From Stenopsyche tienmushanensis (Eukaryota > Arthropoda > Insecta > Trichoptera > Stenopsychidae): a stretch of 64,000 bases of DNA. The stretch's first letter is position 1, and every line of letters starts with the position of its first letter. Location: assembly GCA_008973525.1 (NCBI GenBank), contig WACJ01000119.1, forward strand, positions 372,001 to 436,000, written 5' to 3'. A model generated the notes under the pieces. It was not told the DNA's origin, did no database searches, and saw only the letters and a list, made by a program, of their open reading frames with translations. Position numbers and translations under genes: made by a program. This document shows positions 1 through 11,782 of the stretch, in pieces.

Positions 1-1829
1 CTTTTAAATGTAAATAAAACAATCTGTATATAAGATATCCACTCAATTTTATATATATTTAAAATCATATTTAATGGCATTTATTATAAAATATAAAATT
101 ATTATAATATTTGCCTCAAATTTGCTTAATGGCACATATTCAAAAGATACAATTTTCGATGACTTTGTCGCATAAATCTGGCCGAATTTACTGGACAACG
201 TTCGTTATGTTGATTTTAAGGGCATTAATTGATTGTGATTTATACGCATAAATTATTTATTTAAGATAGCTTTGAATAAATAAGTCTAAACGAGTTAAAT
301 CGCATGATATCTGTGGCCATTGTGCCCTCGAATGCTACAAGAAGTTATTTATCATCAAGTTGTTCATCCATTATATACTAACTATCATTGAACGTGTCTA
401 TTGAAAAACCATGTATAAATCAATTTATTATACACTTAGATCTTTTTTTATGCGATAGATATGTTGCACGGGGAGTCGCATATAAAAAATCGTATAAAAC
501 TACATAGAAAACTGAGGGATAAATTCCATTATTTTTAAAAATCGCATAACTTTAAATCAATGTGATAGAATGTACCAAAAACCGCACAAAAAAAGTTTAT
601 AAAAACACAATACATATTTATGTTAGAATTTTTGAGAAGCGTTTCCAGATTTAAAAACAATTCCGTTCATCCATTGAGCTATACAAACTCAAATTATAAG
701 GGTCGTAACTTGCACTAGTGATAATTTTAGATTTTTTTTAATGCGCATTCGCACAAAAAAAAAACTTTGTTCTATATAGAAAAATTATAGATAGGTTCAA
801 TTATTTTTGAAAACCGCATAACTTCAAATTCGCATAAAAACAGACCCGAGTGTAATTAGATCTAAATTAATAATTTATTATAATCTGGAAGCTTTTATTC
901 TTTAATTTAGTTCAAAGAGATATCTATTTATTATTTGGATCAACGACTAGCCATGAGAATCCAATATGGTGTCATTTGATTATTATACGTTCAAGTCCTT
1001 TAAATATTCCATTCTGAACAAATAATTTCGTTTATCAAATTCATGAGATAGCAGACGTTTAAAAGCTATTTTTTCCATCATCAAATTAAATTCTACACGA
1101 TGAGTACTAAATTTGTTTGCGATAGAGTTCACGGCCCATCTGGATGATTCGCTACGTATTACACATAACTGCTTGAATAATTCAGATGTAAAATTTCGAT
1201 ATTCATCCGACGTTTAAACTAATTCGAAGGAACTCTCATAATTACATTTTCGCCGAGTGCCTCTCGAATTTATCATACATAAATCGCGGGGGGGTGATTC
1301 AGTGTGCGGAATTAAATATTTAGAAGTCGATACGTATTCGGGGGCGTCTATAATTCGTTAGACACAATGGCAGTTATGAATTTTCGTAGCTTACTGGCGA
1401 TTTTTCGCGAAAGTTGAAAATTTAATATTATATGATGTAAGCCGATTTCAATGGGATTTTTTTCAATTACGTTAATGGCCCATGTATCGTCCGAAAGACA
1501 TCAATCATCAATAAATGTCGAGTTTCATGCTCCTGGACCGAATCCCCGAAGCTTATATATATATTTTGTTATCATTAATGCGTATATTGTATAGGTTTTT
1601 TTATTTATCATTTTCGTGCGTATCGCAAGGAAGGATGAAATAAAAAATCCTTGCTTCAAGATTCGATACTTGGATGTGGTAATTTTTCACGCCGGATTTT
1701 GCCATCATTTCATCCATTGCCTCTATCAAATATTAACAAAGCTATCAAATATTATCCATAGGGATCTTGCCATATTTTTGGGTTTGTGTTCAATTATTAT
1801 CAGACTAGAAAATTTGCTTCAACTTCTTA
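1..1829. other. AT-rich non-coding stretch
   Basis: No supported gene. The block 480-845 holds two diverged copies of a short A-rich repeat built around CGCATAACTT and CGCACAAAAAAA-type words; similar words recur at about 33700-33790 and 34270-34310. It may be a 5' intron of the downstream gene or intergenic DNA. Confidence 0.5.
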
Positions 1830-1899
1830 TATTAGGTGTATCAAGAAGTCCTTGCCGATTTGGATAGACGTCTGTTAGAGCTCAGTTTGTCCTGTTTGA

Positions 1900-2480
1900 A
1901 ATGTCAAAGCCCAAAATCGATATATTCGATAATATATGCTGCTGTTTTTCGACCAGCATAACCGTAGTCGACAGCTCAAGAGCATTTAAAGCATATCGAA
2001 AAGATGAATCGAATAGATGTTTGAATGCCGCACGAACTGTCCGAGGATAACAAAGTTTTGTTGTCAAAACAAAAAGTTCATCCCTTTTTTTGTACCAAAT
2101 TGTGACTGCGGATAAAATAATGGCTTTCGTTGAGACAATAATCATTTCCGACTACGAAACCTGGATTGACGACCCGCAAAATTATTTTGCGCATTTGGTG
2201 GGATATCCAAGGAATTATTCATTATGAATTTATGAGATCTAACGAAACAATAACTGCAGATATGTATTGTCAGCATATTTATATTCACCAAACCTGACTC
2301 TGACGGACAGAGCCAGAAATTTATTGTGTTTATTTACGCGAAAACCTTAAAACTTTAGGTATATCCAATCAACGATATTATAGTGAGAAATCTCCCAAAA
2401 ATGTAGCCAAGTCGATCAAAAACGTTTTAAGCCCCAACTTGGAGAGTTTTTGAAGATGCGGTTTCAAGATAATCTCATTT
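1900..2480 (+). pseudogene. mariner transposase remnant
   Basis: From about 2190 the + strand reads WWDIQGIIHYEF followed by NETITADMYCQ, the conserved stretch between the catalytic aspartates of mariner DDE transposases. Reading beyond it needs frame changes and meets several stops, so no active enzyme is made. The start region near 1900 (MSKPKID...) is only tentatively transposase. The remnant runs in the same direction as its TIR-bounded element. Confidence 0.6.
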
Positions 2481-2733
2481 AACACATTGACGCACAGTTA
2501 CCGTCAAATACCGTCGTGCGTCAGCCAATAAGTCTATGCATACCGTCTTCACCAACACAAAGAATTGTAAAATGACCAATAACAACAGGATGTTAAAAAT
2601 AAGACCACTCGTTGACATTGTTGTTTCGAATTTTCAAATTATGTATTCTCCATTGAAAAAAAATCTTTAGCTGAATGTCTTCTTCGTCGAGCGCAATTGT
2701 GGTTACAGCAATACATAAAAGGGAAGAAAGCGA

Positions 2734-3081
2734 AGTAGCATGGGTGAACTATCATCCCCATGCGATAGCGCCGTTAATCTGGATAGATTTAATTCACCAG
2801 ATTAACAATGACGTCTTCCGTCTCTCTTTAGGCGCAATGTGTTAATCGCAGCGAGCAAATTGCGCCTACAAAAACGACAGGATCGCTTCTTGTGTGTGCA
2901 CCGTTGCTGGTTGGGTGGTGTTGTGTAGGAAGCGAAAGTTGGGAGAAGTAGTCGGATAGCCTTGACTGCGGGAGGGCGTCCTTCCCGCAGCCAGATCTTT
3001 CTCTCGTGTATAATAAAGAGGCTATCAAAGCAGTCTTTCTGTTCGACGTCCGTCCATTTCATCCCATCCACCCGGTTACAT
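2734..3081 (-). mobile_element. LTR fragment (family L1) nested in mariner
   Basis: Aligned by eye with the solo LTR at 21918-22233 in reverse orientation. Shared landmarks are the TGTAGC/GCTACA-type ends, the CGATAGAGAGAG-like tract, a GC-rich hairpin (here about 2964-2985) and the segment near GCGCAATGTGTTA. It lies wholly between the TIRs of the mariner, so it inserted later. No clear 5-bp duplication is visible. Confidence 0.6.
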
Positions 3082-3123
3082 AACGATTAATCGGCTTAAA
3101 AGACTTTTCGATACACCTAATAT

Positions 3124-3839
3124 GTACGAGGGCTGAAAATTAATGCACACATGCTATAAATTCGACTATAACCTCGACTGGTAACGTCTCCAATCATATA
3201 GTTTTGCGACATTTAAATTTCGAGCATGAATCACCTGATCTGAATTCATAATCACGTGCCCCACACGATATTGTAGGCTAAAAGCCATATTATAAACTCT
3301 AATTCAATTACACGATGAATACTTATAATTACGCTCTTCGATGTATTCTATGATTATTATAGCATAATAGGAGCGAATTTTGTTGATCTGTAAATTACAT
3401 TTAGGGTCAGACTATTGTGGTAATTTAATGATATTCGAATTAATAGTATTTTGGGGGTTGAAATAATTGTTCGAATATGATCCTCTATGAATGTCAATTG
3501 CTTTTACGTTGTAAGCGATGCTTCTCAATACACTTTGGCGTACAATAATTCATTAATTATATTCAGCATCATAAACAGCAATTGTCTGTGTCGAAATTAT
3601 TAGAATATACTTACAAACGACTCAAATAGTAATGAAAGAGTTTGCTCATTTTTTAAATTAAGTTCTTAATCAAATAAAAGCGCTGTTGGCAGTACAAGGA
3701 AAACATTATTTAATTAATGGGGTGAAAGCTCATATTTAAATTCTCCTAATGCTTTTAAACATAACAAGCTGAATATGAAGAACATGAATCATTTTATTAA
3801 ATACAAAAAAGAATGGTTACGAATCAACGCAAAAACTCA
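3124..3839. other. AT-rich stretch, nothing recognised
   Basis: No gene, RNA or clear repeat found. Confidence 0.4.
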
Positions 3840-4060
3840 GCTTTATTGCTAAAGGCGGCACTCATCTTGCGCACAGCTATATCATGTGCAAATTTTCAGT
3901 TAATATGCGATGTACAGAACTTTTTAAAATATCTATCATGTCTGCTAGTTCACGCACTTTCAATCAACGGTCATCCAATATCATTGTGTATTTCTGACAC
4001 CATTTTTGGCGTGGTCGCCTCAATAAGTCGACCACTGTGATATTCATCTTGGAAGCTCAT
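3840..4060 (-). pseudogene. mariner transposase N-terminal relic
   Basis: Reverse-strand translation, with frameshifts, gives pieces such as LKVRELADM, SSVHRILTENLHM and LCARWVP. These match the second helix-turn-helix region of mariner transposases. Stops and frame changes make it non-functional. A related copy is at 56000-56175. Confidence 0.5.
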
Positions 4061-4559
4061 TGGGTTTTGTTTTTAATTTTGTCACCCAATATTTTACTGT
4101 TTCAAATTACAACGAAAAAATAAACAAGAGAACTTCACAAGTTCTTAGCTCCATACAACGATATACATTGAGGTCAAGATTCTACTGAAGAAAGCTCCGA
4201 AAATAAGAATATTTAGGTAATAGGAAAACCCTCCTGCTTAATGGTGATTGATAGTGATGACTATGAAAACCAAGGAAACTTGTCTTCAAACTAGGCCATC
4301 AAGGAATAAGAACTTGTTAAGCAACTTTTCGCACGAAAAAGATACCAAATATTTATTCTGGAAAGTTACAAGTTATATTTAAAGGTTTTCAATGCGCAAC
4401 AAAAATAGCAGCTGGACGAAAGACAACAAAGAAAACGCTGAATAATCATCTCACGAACATATTTCAACCATAAGACAAGCGGTTACCATATAAATCTGAT
4501 ATTGGATTTGTAACATTTAAAATATACGGTAATAAGGGAAAAATATAATTGCAATATTA

Positions 4560-5100
4560 CAGGGCGCGGCAGAGAAATTACCTTATTTAAAAAATCAATA
4601 ACACAAACAGTTTAAAAAATATTTGCCTAATTATTCATTTCATGTTATAGAAAGATATTTAAAGTTTTTATTTATTATATTTTTAAAATTATATCGTTAG
4701 CGTAGTCTCCGTTCTTGTCAACGCATTTAAGTGCGACAGGAAAAAATCCTTATTGTTGTTGTAAACTAGCGATTTTGAGTTGTCATCCTATTAAAACTAA
4801 CATCCACATCAATTTATTCAAGCTTTGACAAAAAAAAACCTCAATCAGGAAAATCTTCTTCATCCAGATCGCCGATCTTCGATGTTTCGAGTGTCTTGAT
4901 AGTTCTTGAACCTTTAGTTTTTTTCTGCATATCATCGGTTTTCCTAAATCTGTCCACCCATGCCGTTTAAGAATGCAGACCATATTCTGTGGACATATTA
5001 GGGCATGGCGTTCGTTCACGAGGCGCTCTTTCGATGTATCAGTGGTGCGAAATTTGGACCTGTTGGACATTGAAAGCTTATGGCCACTCCTTCTAATTTA
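4560..5100 (+). mobile_element. Tc1/mariner-type terminal fragment
   Basis: TA at 4558-4559 is followed by CAGGGCGCGGCAGAGAAATT. The same terminus occurs at 17854 on + and in reverse ending at 56605, each next to a TA. The block about 4970-5075 recurs at 55670-55770 and 60058-60150. The other end was not found. Confidence 0.45.
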
Positions 5101-6499
5101 AAGACATTTTGAGGCCCCACCCCCCAATTGACCGGTAATAAGTGCAGAGATTGTGAATCGGAGACAGTGACGGATAGAGTGTCTTGCGTCTCTTCTTATA
5201 ATCGCACATCGATGGTAAGATCATGCTGTAAAGGCACCCCTACACGTCTAAATATTTTCAAACATTACAAACTTATGTTGAGGAATATTACAGCAAATAT
5301 ATTAATGATTCATCATTTTCTTCATTTATTTGATTGATACGAGCTTTGATAATTAAGACTGATGTTCAATTCATACTGAGATCGTCCTGAGAGTCCTTGC
5401 GGTGCTCTTTTAAATTGATCCCGGGCAGACTTTCAGCATCGATGATTTTATTAAAATGAGTTTTGATTCCGTTGCAGATGTATTTTATATTAAAAAAAAC
5501 CAGATCAACTTCGAAGCACCCTCTCGAAATTCCCGGAAATTGCCAAGACGTCTCCTTTATTCGATTTTTACTCTTACCTCATCTTAATATATCTTTCAAA
5601 GGAAGCTCGCGTCGAACAGAAATGTTTTCTCTCGGTGTTAAATCGCGTCTATAGTGAAAATATTTTTGCATAAATGGAAATCTGTTTGTATTGAATTAGA
5701 CCTTTTTGTTTTGTTTGTGCGCTTTTACATGATGACGTTATTTACGGGGAAACGATGAGTTTTCATATTTTCTATGTGAATTATAGGATCGGAAAATAAT
5801 GGACGCTTTTTATCATAAAAGCTTAAATCTAATCGATAGATAATTTCCATCGTATCAGTTTTTATCGCCGTTCTTTATAATTTTTTATCTAAATGGTATT
5901 GATATGTTTTTTTAATTTATAATAATTGTTTCAAACACCTAAAGAAATATAATTCAGAGGGTGAATAAGATGAATGGGGGTGAAAGTTCTAAGCCAAGCT
6001 CCATTGTTTTTTCTTGCATTAATTTTGCGGAATGAGGCCTAGCTTTTCTTATTGAAGCTTTATTATTTTATGAGCTCTTGTTTTATTCATTCTGTTTTTT
6101 GACAGTATGCCATTGCTGTGATTGTCAGACCAGCTACAAGGAATACAAAATTAATTCTTCCAATGGTATCCGCAATTTGCTACAAAAACGGGTCGATTTC
6201 ATACCTGAACAAGAAGATAGATTGTATTTCGTTTCTCCAAACCACAGGTTCCCAACGAGGGTTCTATGCTTACCTGGGGGGGGGGGGTGTTGAATTGATC
6301 AACTGGAGCGTTTGTGAACCAAATGCAAATTTGGGGGGCGTTGAGAGCCAACTGTCGCCCCCTTGGGACATCCTCGCAAGAACGCGCCGAAAAGTTTGAT
6401 TAATATTAAAAGCCATCGGACGCATATTTTTATACATATGTTTTAATATATTTTACTTCATATTTGAAAAAAATTCTCCCAAATGTAGTAACCGTACAT
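5101..6499. other. AT-rich stretch, nothing recognised
   Basis: No supported gene. A run of about 11 G residues lies near 6278-6288. The short ORFs here have no recognisable features. Confidence 0.4.
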
Positions 6500-6509
6500 C
6501 AATTTTTTT

Positions 6510-6770
6510 CAATATTACAAGGGTCATCTATAAATCTAGGTCACAAGGGCTCCTGAGGCCGGGTGATATGTTTTGTTTCAATTTTGGAGTACCTGCCATG
6601 CGGGGGGAAACCTAACAGTCAATTTATTTGGTATCGCGTGTTTGTCGGCCTTTTTTATGGAAAGGTCCATGCAAATCCATGCAAAATCCATTGGAAGCTC
6701 GTAGAATTTTATGGTAGTGTTGTGATGAGTCTAAAACTAAGATCAACTAAGATGATTCTCACGACGAGAC
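6510..6770 (+). pseudogene. mariner 5' region and helix-turn-helix relic
   Basis: The segment 6540-6660 (CACAAGGGCTCCTGAGGCCG, then GTGTTTGTCGGCC) recurs at 10030-10135 and, in part, at 40913-40960 and 32880-32970 (reverse). Just downstream the + frame reads KIHWKLVEFYGSVVMS. That resembles the transposase helix-turn-helix start seen elsewhere here as VEVHGSDVMSRQ. It is an N-terminal scrap only. Confidence 0.45.
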
Positions 6771-6944
6771 AATGAGTAGGAAACCATCGGTGATTTCTGA
6801 GGAACCGGCGCAATAAATTTAATAACAATTGTAAAATGATCGACGTGTGAGGCTTGACATCCTTCACGAATAATTTCCTGACATGTATCTATGTCTGCTT
6901 GGTGATATTGTGTTGGAAAAACTTAGTTATAAGAAATTGCGGGC

Positions 6945-7165
6945 CGAATAGCGGGAGGACGTCCTTCCCGCGGCCAGATCTCTCTTTCTCGTGTTTAACC
7001 CTTTTAAGAGGTAAGACACAATGTTATATCAGAATTTCAGTGATTCAGAAAGAGTATTCGTATACATTGAGCTTGGAAACGCGTGTTGGACATAACTCAA
7101 AGGGTAAAAAAGGAGTTTTCTAAAACGATAGACTTTCTATTCGACACTCATCCACTTCCATATCA
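6945..7165 (-). mobile_element. LTR fragment, family L1, interrupted
   Basis: It holds the L1 hairpin (about 6950-6971), the AGATCTCTCTTTCTCGTG tract and, after about 130 bp of unrelated sequence, the CACTCATCCACTTCC end block. It has the same order and strand as the L1 copy at 2734-3081. Confidence 0.5.
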
Positions 7166-7200
7166 TCGGGTCATTATATAGCGGCTATATAATGACCCGA
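7166..7200. repeat. 35-bp near-perfect palindrome
   Basis: Two 17-bp arms (7166-7182 and 7184-7200) are exact reverse complements separated by one G. It sits at the junction of the L1 LTR end with what looks like internal retrotransposon sequence (compare 21830-21917 in reverse). Confidence 0.85.
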
Positions 7201-7334
7201 AAGCAGAATGAACCCGCGTGTAATCTCGGCCATCTCGGCGAGAATGTGAGAGCTGGATGCGGTCCGGGGACTTTGGCCCGCGAGTGCTCCCACTCCGCCG
7301 TCATCACGTCACGTTACAATGGTGTCAGAAGTGA
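7201..7334 (+). mobile_element. GC-rich LTR-retrotransposon piece ending in a tRNA-Leu-type primer-binding site
   Basis: GC-rich sequence ends CACGTTACA, an LTR-like 3' end. TGGTGTCAGAAGTGA follows at 7320-7334. TGGTGTCAGAAGTGGGAT is complementary to the CCA-bearing 3' end of eukaryotic tRNA-Leu, so this reads as a primer-binding site. The same junction recurs throughout the window. Confidence 0.5.
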
Positions 7335-7439
7335 CTACGATAATGGTGCTTCGCTACAGGTGGACTCTGAGCCTGGACTTTATGATTTGAATAAATCTTC
7401 ATATTTTCACGATCACTTGATGATCCAATATATTAGTTA

Positions 7440-8138
7440 AAGCGGAAAGAAATGTCATTTTTTGTTATTTGGAGAAAAAAAATATTTTAATAAAAGCTGT
7501 ACAATATTACTCAATTAAATAATTTCTACTGTTATTTGTTATTGCCCTCCATAGATTAGGTAGTTTTTTAATGCCTCTTTCGTAAAATTTGGCCGGTTTT
7601 CTACTAAAGTAAGAATCCAAATTACTTTTCACTTGTTCTACAGAAGTGAATTTTTTATCACGAAGCGAATGCTCTAATGATTTTAAAAGATGATAGTCTG
7701 AAGGTGCAATGTTAGGAGAATATGGTGAATGTTGCAGCACTTACAAATCCAGCTACCTTATTTTGTTCTGCGTAATCCTTGCTGCGTTTGGTCTTGCATT
7801 AACATGCTGTAATATTTTTCTTTGGTTATTTACTAGTACTGATCACTTTTTGAGCTTTTAACTTATCTAATTGTGTACAGTTTGACCAGGTTTTAATAAT
7901 TCGTAGTGAATTATACCAAAAAATCCCACCAAACATAAAAAAATCCCATCAAATATAAAAAATCCCACCAAACATATCGCAAATGGGTCTCATCAATTTC
8001 TGACTTGGAAATTTGTACTATGGCTAAAAAAATATTTGAAAAAGTAATACAAACAACAGAGCTTCAAAATGACACTAACTTTGACGTATTCACTAGATGG
8101 TAAAGACGCAACCTAAAAAATGACATTTCTTTCCGCTT
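7440..8138 (-). mobile_element. internally deleted mariner with 24-bp perfect TIRs
   Basis: AAGCGGAAAGAAATGTCATT opens the element at 7440, and its exact reverse complement closes it at 8138. The TIRs match over 24 bp, and TA flanks both sides (7438-7439 and 8139-8140). At 699 bp it is about half the usual mariner length. Perfect TIRs suggest fairly recent mobilisation in trans. Confidence 0.9.
7507..7920 (-). pseudogene. mariner transposase C-terminal relic
   Basis: The - strand reads GIIHYELLKPGQTV near 7880-7920, then stops and a frame change. It then has about 77 open codons from 7740 containing SPNIAPSDYHLLKSL, the third catalytic Asp region of a D34D mariner, followed by a typical C-terminus (ERGIKKLPNLWRA). 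The NARP motif upstream has lost its usual preceding Asp frame. The N-terminal DNA-binding half is absent, so the copy cannot encode an active enzyme. Confidence 0.85.
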
Positions 8139-8140
8139 TA

Positions 8141-9873
8141 TCTAATGTTAGTGAACTTCTTCTTAAGCACAATGTCATTATTTTATCCATTGGTAAGCTA
8201 CTCATCTGAATGATATTAATGTTATTTGTCCATAAAAAACAAACAACAAAACAGAAACATCATTGAGCACAAATAAAGACATTGATTAAGGCAACTGAGT
8301 GTGCACGCCACAGTGGCGTTCATACCCATAAAAGGGTTAAAATATGCAAATTATTTTTTATAGGGCGAGGACATATCCAAATATTTACACTTTAAATGAA
8401 ATAAGGCGCATTTTTCAGGAGACAAATCAATAAATTGGCGATTCATATTCTTCCCACTTTCAAAGCCCAACGAACCCTTTGATCTCCCCCAGTAATTTAA
8501 CGTTGGAATAAAATTTAAATTGTCGAACGTATTCAATAAATCATGATTCATCAATATCGATATCCCATTTGAAGTGCTTCGCTCGTATTCGAGCATCAAG
8601 GGTGGTTTACAAAGCGTTCGCAAAGTTTCCTCATTTTAATAGACTTCCAGTCCGTCCCTTTAGTAGCATAATGCGCCATTTTGTATTAAAATAATCCCAT
8701 TATATTTATTCGCCCGTGAAATATTTATTCAAGGCAAAACTGCTTTGCCTTTTAATCGACCCGACCCAGCTATCGAATCTCCACTAAAAACCCTTTTCCC
8801 CAGACGACGGGCGGAATGCCTCATGAGCTTATTAGCTTGTTTGCCCTCTTTAAAAAAAAACTTGCTGAAAAATGCGTGAAGTTCATGAAACCGGATGAGA
8901 CCTCGTTGAAGTTGCTATCAAAACCGATCGAGCTTTAATGCTTTAATGCAATATCAATACGGGGGATGCTTTCAACCGTAATGGCTGTTGAGATAATTTG
9001 ATCTGAGGCAAAATAAGCATCAGAGCTAATAAGGAAGAAGGTAGATGATTGCATTAAGGCTCGTCCTACTTAAGCTCTATGTTGCAGGAGATTGCATTTC
9101 TCCCAATTAGGCCCAGTATAAAAGCAAACCAATTACGCCATAGTGGGACATAACAATAAGGATATATTTTAGGAGAATGCCCAAATAATTAAATATGTAT
9201 TCGAGGACAGCAGCGAATGGTACAGCGAGCACTTGCTCGAATTACCATTGGGAGTCCCGCGGGTATGATGGCATTGTGGCCGGGTTTAAATATTCCGGGC
9301 GATCCCCGAATTAAAGGGATCCAAAAATTAGAGCGAATTTAATTTCGCCGCGATGAATGCACGCATTTGAAATTATTATTTGTTGACGTCACGCCGGAGG
9401 TTTCGTCAACAAAGGCGTCGGGTATGAAGGAAACTAAGCTCGTTCACACAATAGGATTTAACTAAATTCATTCGCAATGTAAAAGATTCAGGCTAGAAGG
9501 GTTTGCACATCAGCACTATAACGAAGACGGGACTAAAGTATAAGGGAATTGTTCGCAGGGAACCATGGAGGGAGATCTTAAAAGATTTGCGGAGAAAAGC
9601 CGAACAGATTCCACATTAGAATCTTTTTAAGCCCGCCTTTATGTATTCGGCGACCTGAAATATACAATATTTCAATATTAATAAAACATTGCCACTGTTT
9701 TAAGCGAGAATTTGTATCGAGACACGCTTCAGGAAACACACATTTTTGCTGCAACATCAAAAAATATTTTTCCCGTTATTTATAAATAATTTTGATGCTA
9801 AAAATCGACGAAGAGCATTTGAGTCATTGTATTTTGATTTTCTTCCAATGGAAAATTTAAAAAAAAATACAGA
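8141..9873. other. unassigned stretch
   Basis: No supported gene. The stretch 8640-9440 is less repetitive and slightly GC-richer than its surroundings, but I recognise nothing in it. Confidence 0.4.
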
Positions 9874-9875
9874 TA

Positions 9876-10190
9876 TTAGGTGTATCGAAAAGTCTTTGCC
9901 GACTGTTTAACGATGAAAGTACTTATTTATTTTTTTCGTTTTTATTTACAAAATATAATTTATTTCATTGCAATGCAAAAAAAATTTCTTTGATGTAGAC
10001 CATGAAGTAAACTAGGTTCATTTACAAAGTAGGGTTACAAGGGCTCCTGACACCGGGGGAAATATTTTGTTTCAATTTTGACACATCCGGCGGGTAGATC
10101 AGTTTTTTTGGTTCTGCGTGTTTATCGGCCATTTTATTTAGTCACAACAAATTCTTCAAAAAAATGGAAAGGTCGTTGCGCACACCTACC
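9876..10190 (+). mobile_element. mariner left end and 5' region
   Basis: TA at 9874-9875 precedes TTAGGTGTATCGAAAAGTCT, the TIR type of the element at 1832. From 10030 it carries the dispersed block seen at 6540-6660. It then runs into a LINE-like segment near 10190. No matching right TIR was found. Confidence 0.5.
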
Positions 10191-10194
10191 ACTT

Positions 10195-10735
10195 CTTTTT
10201 GGATGCATTTTTCCTGTGCGTGGGTGGAACTTGTAATCCGTTTCTGACCCCTCTGGTTTCGGGCGAGTGTTAGACTCAATGATGCCCACCCATAAAACTC
10301 CAGGGGAGGGAGGAGGCAACCCTGCTTCTGTTGTTGTGCGCAACGTTAGAGTGTGAACCCGAATAGGGAGAGTGGACAAGCTGTTCTGGTACTTTTCCGG
10401 TTGGGTGTTAGACTCCATGATGCTCACACATAAAACCCCAAGAGGGCCAACCCTATGCCGGTGGATAACGGTCAAACCTATGAGGTAATTATTAGGAGTA
10501 GAGATCCTGCACAAAAAACCTCATCAATTTGCTCATCAAACGCTGCATGAGTAGCCCAGATAACATAAATTGGGTACGCAGGTCACCCTGTGCTTCGTAC
10601 CCGTAAAGGGGTGTGTGGAACTGCTGATTGCAGAAGTTGGTGGAGTCTATGTCAAATGCATCACTACTATCAGCATCTCCGTGGTTAAATACTATAAATG
10701 ACCGAACCAATACGAGTATCTCACCATCATGTTGA
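10195..10735 (-). repeat. LINE 3'-region repeat (block B)
   Basis: It shares ordered blocks with 31905-32130, 52195-52560 and 58863-59030, and in reverse orientation with 16900-17330 and 37380-37830. At 58863-59657 the block follows directly on the C-terminus of an R1-like ORF2. It is therefore most simply the 3' end of that LINE family. Short ORFs across it are not conserved between copies. Confidence 0.5.
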
Positions 10736-10739
10736 GGAT

Positions 10740-11420
10740 CATGTTCTCGTATTTAAGCTCAGTTACTCCGAGTACTTGTTTCAGAGTATCTCTCTGAGGC
10801 ATCCAAGCCTCGCAATCATGGTGTGTATCATGTCCGCCTGGCAGTGGTGGCATGATGTGGTTGCCTCTTTACCTGTCCGTTTTAAATAGACTCCAAAGCA
10901 GTCATGCTCTATCAGAACTTGGGTAAGACGGCTTTTCATCTCTCCGTGTTTCTGGGCTCTCCATTGAATTATGTCCAGTGTAAATCGATGGGTCCATCTT
11001 CATTTGTTAATCTGATCCCATTTATGTTGCCAGGCTTTCTTCAGTTTTTGTGCATGTGCTGTGAGATTCTTAGGGTCTTCAAATACACTCTTCTCTGTTA
11101 ATAGAGGGATTCCAGTGATTACGACCACCCTATCGTTGAATACAGTTTTATATGCCGCCCTAACTCGTAGACTTGCTATCCATGATGACCCCAAGATATT
11201 GTACACTTTTGGAGTACGGGACCTCATGACCATCAGTGACAATCTGGTATATTCCCGGTGTTCTTCTTCTGCTGAAGATTATCGCATCTGTCTTCTTCGC
11301 CGTTAACTGTAGGTGATTCTCCTGTATCCACTTGCTGATTTTGTAGAGGATTCTGATAAATTTGATTATTTGGTCAAATATTTTTCCTGTGGGAGGAAGA
11401 ATCTTCACATCCATAGTTGC
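10740..11420 (-). pseudogene. R1-like LINE reverse transcriptase relic
   Basis: Reverse-strand pieces read in order: W.QENHLQLTAKKTDAIIFSRRRTPG and VPYSKSVQYLGVIMD (RT palm/thumb), RVRAAYKTVFNDRVVVITGIPLL, WQHKWDQ, then LTQVLIEHDCFGVYL and CHHCQADM (the Cys/His knuckle of R1-clade ORF2 C-termini). Several frameshifts separate them. It is a different subfamily from the copy at 59.0-59.7 kb. Confidence 0.75.
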
Positions 11421-11424
11421 CTAT

Positions 11425-11782
11425 GGATGAGCTCTGCCATAAGTGAGCGCAAGACACCCATATCAGGTAGTGTAGGATTGCTAACCACTAAACCACCTCC
11501 CTTGTCCTTCTCTGCCCCCCTGGTATTGTTTCCACATTGCTTCAGGTGAACAGGTAGTCTGGACTTTTATTTGGCCCTATTCTAGTGTTGGAGAGGTTGT
11601 TGCGCTTTGCCCCTCTTTCTTTCACTGCCCTCTTTGGCGCTCAGAATCTCTTCTGCGTAGTCGCGCCAAAGGTCCCAGTTCTTCTTGCTTTCCATCATGC
11701 TGTGGACCATGGGGAATGACCGGAACGTACGATGACCTGCTGTATCAAACAAATTGACCACACACCAGGTGCTTAATTTCAA
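11425..11782 (-). pseudogene. R1-like LINE C-terminus and 3' end
   Basis: The - frame 11600-11720 reads VHSMMESKKNWDLW then EEILSAKEGSER. The same C-terminal sequence, more decayed, is at 36900-37060, and both are followed by the same tail block (11425-11580; 36740-36900). It lies just beyond the RT relic but in broken order. Confidence 0.6.

Larger units (their letters stand above)
1832..3121 (+). mobile_element. mariner element with TIRs and TA duplication, interrupted by an LTR
   Basis: The left end begins TTAGGTGTATCAAGAAGTCC at 1832 and the right end is its inverted partner ending at 3121. A TA dinucleotide flanks each side (1830-1831 and 3122-3123), the target duplication expected of mariner. 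The span is 1290 bp, but about 350 bp of it is an LTR (2734-3081), so the mariner itself is shortened. The transposase is dead (separate entry). Confidence 0.75.
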
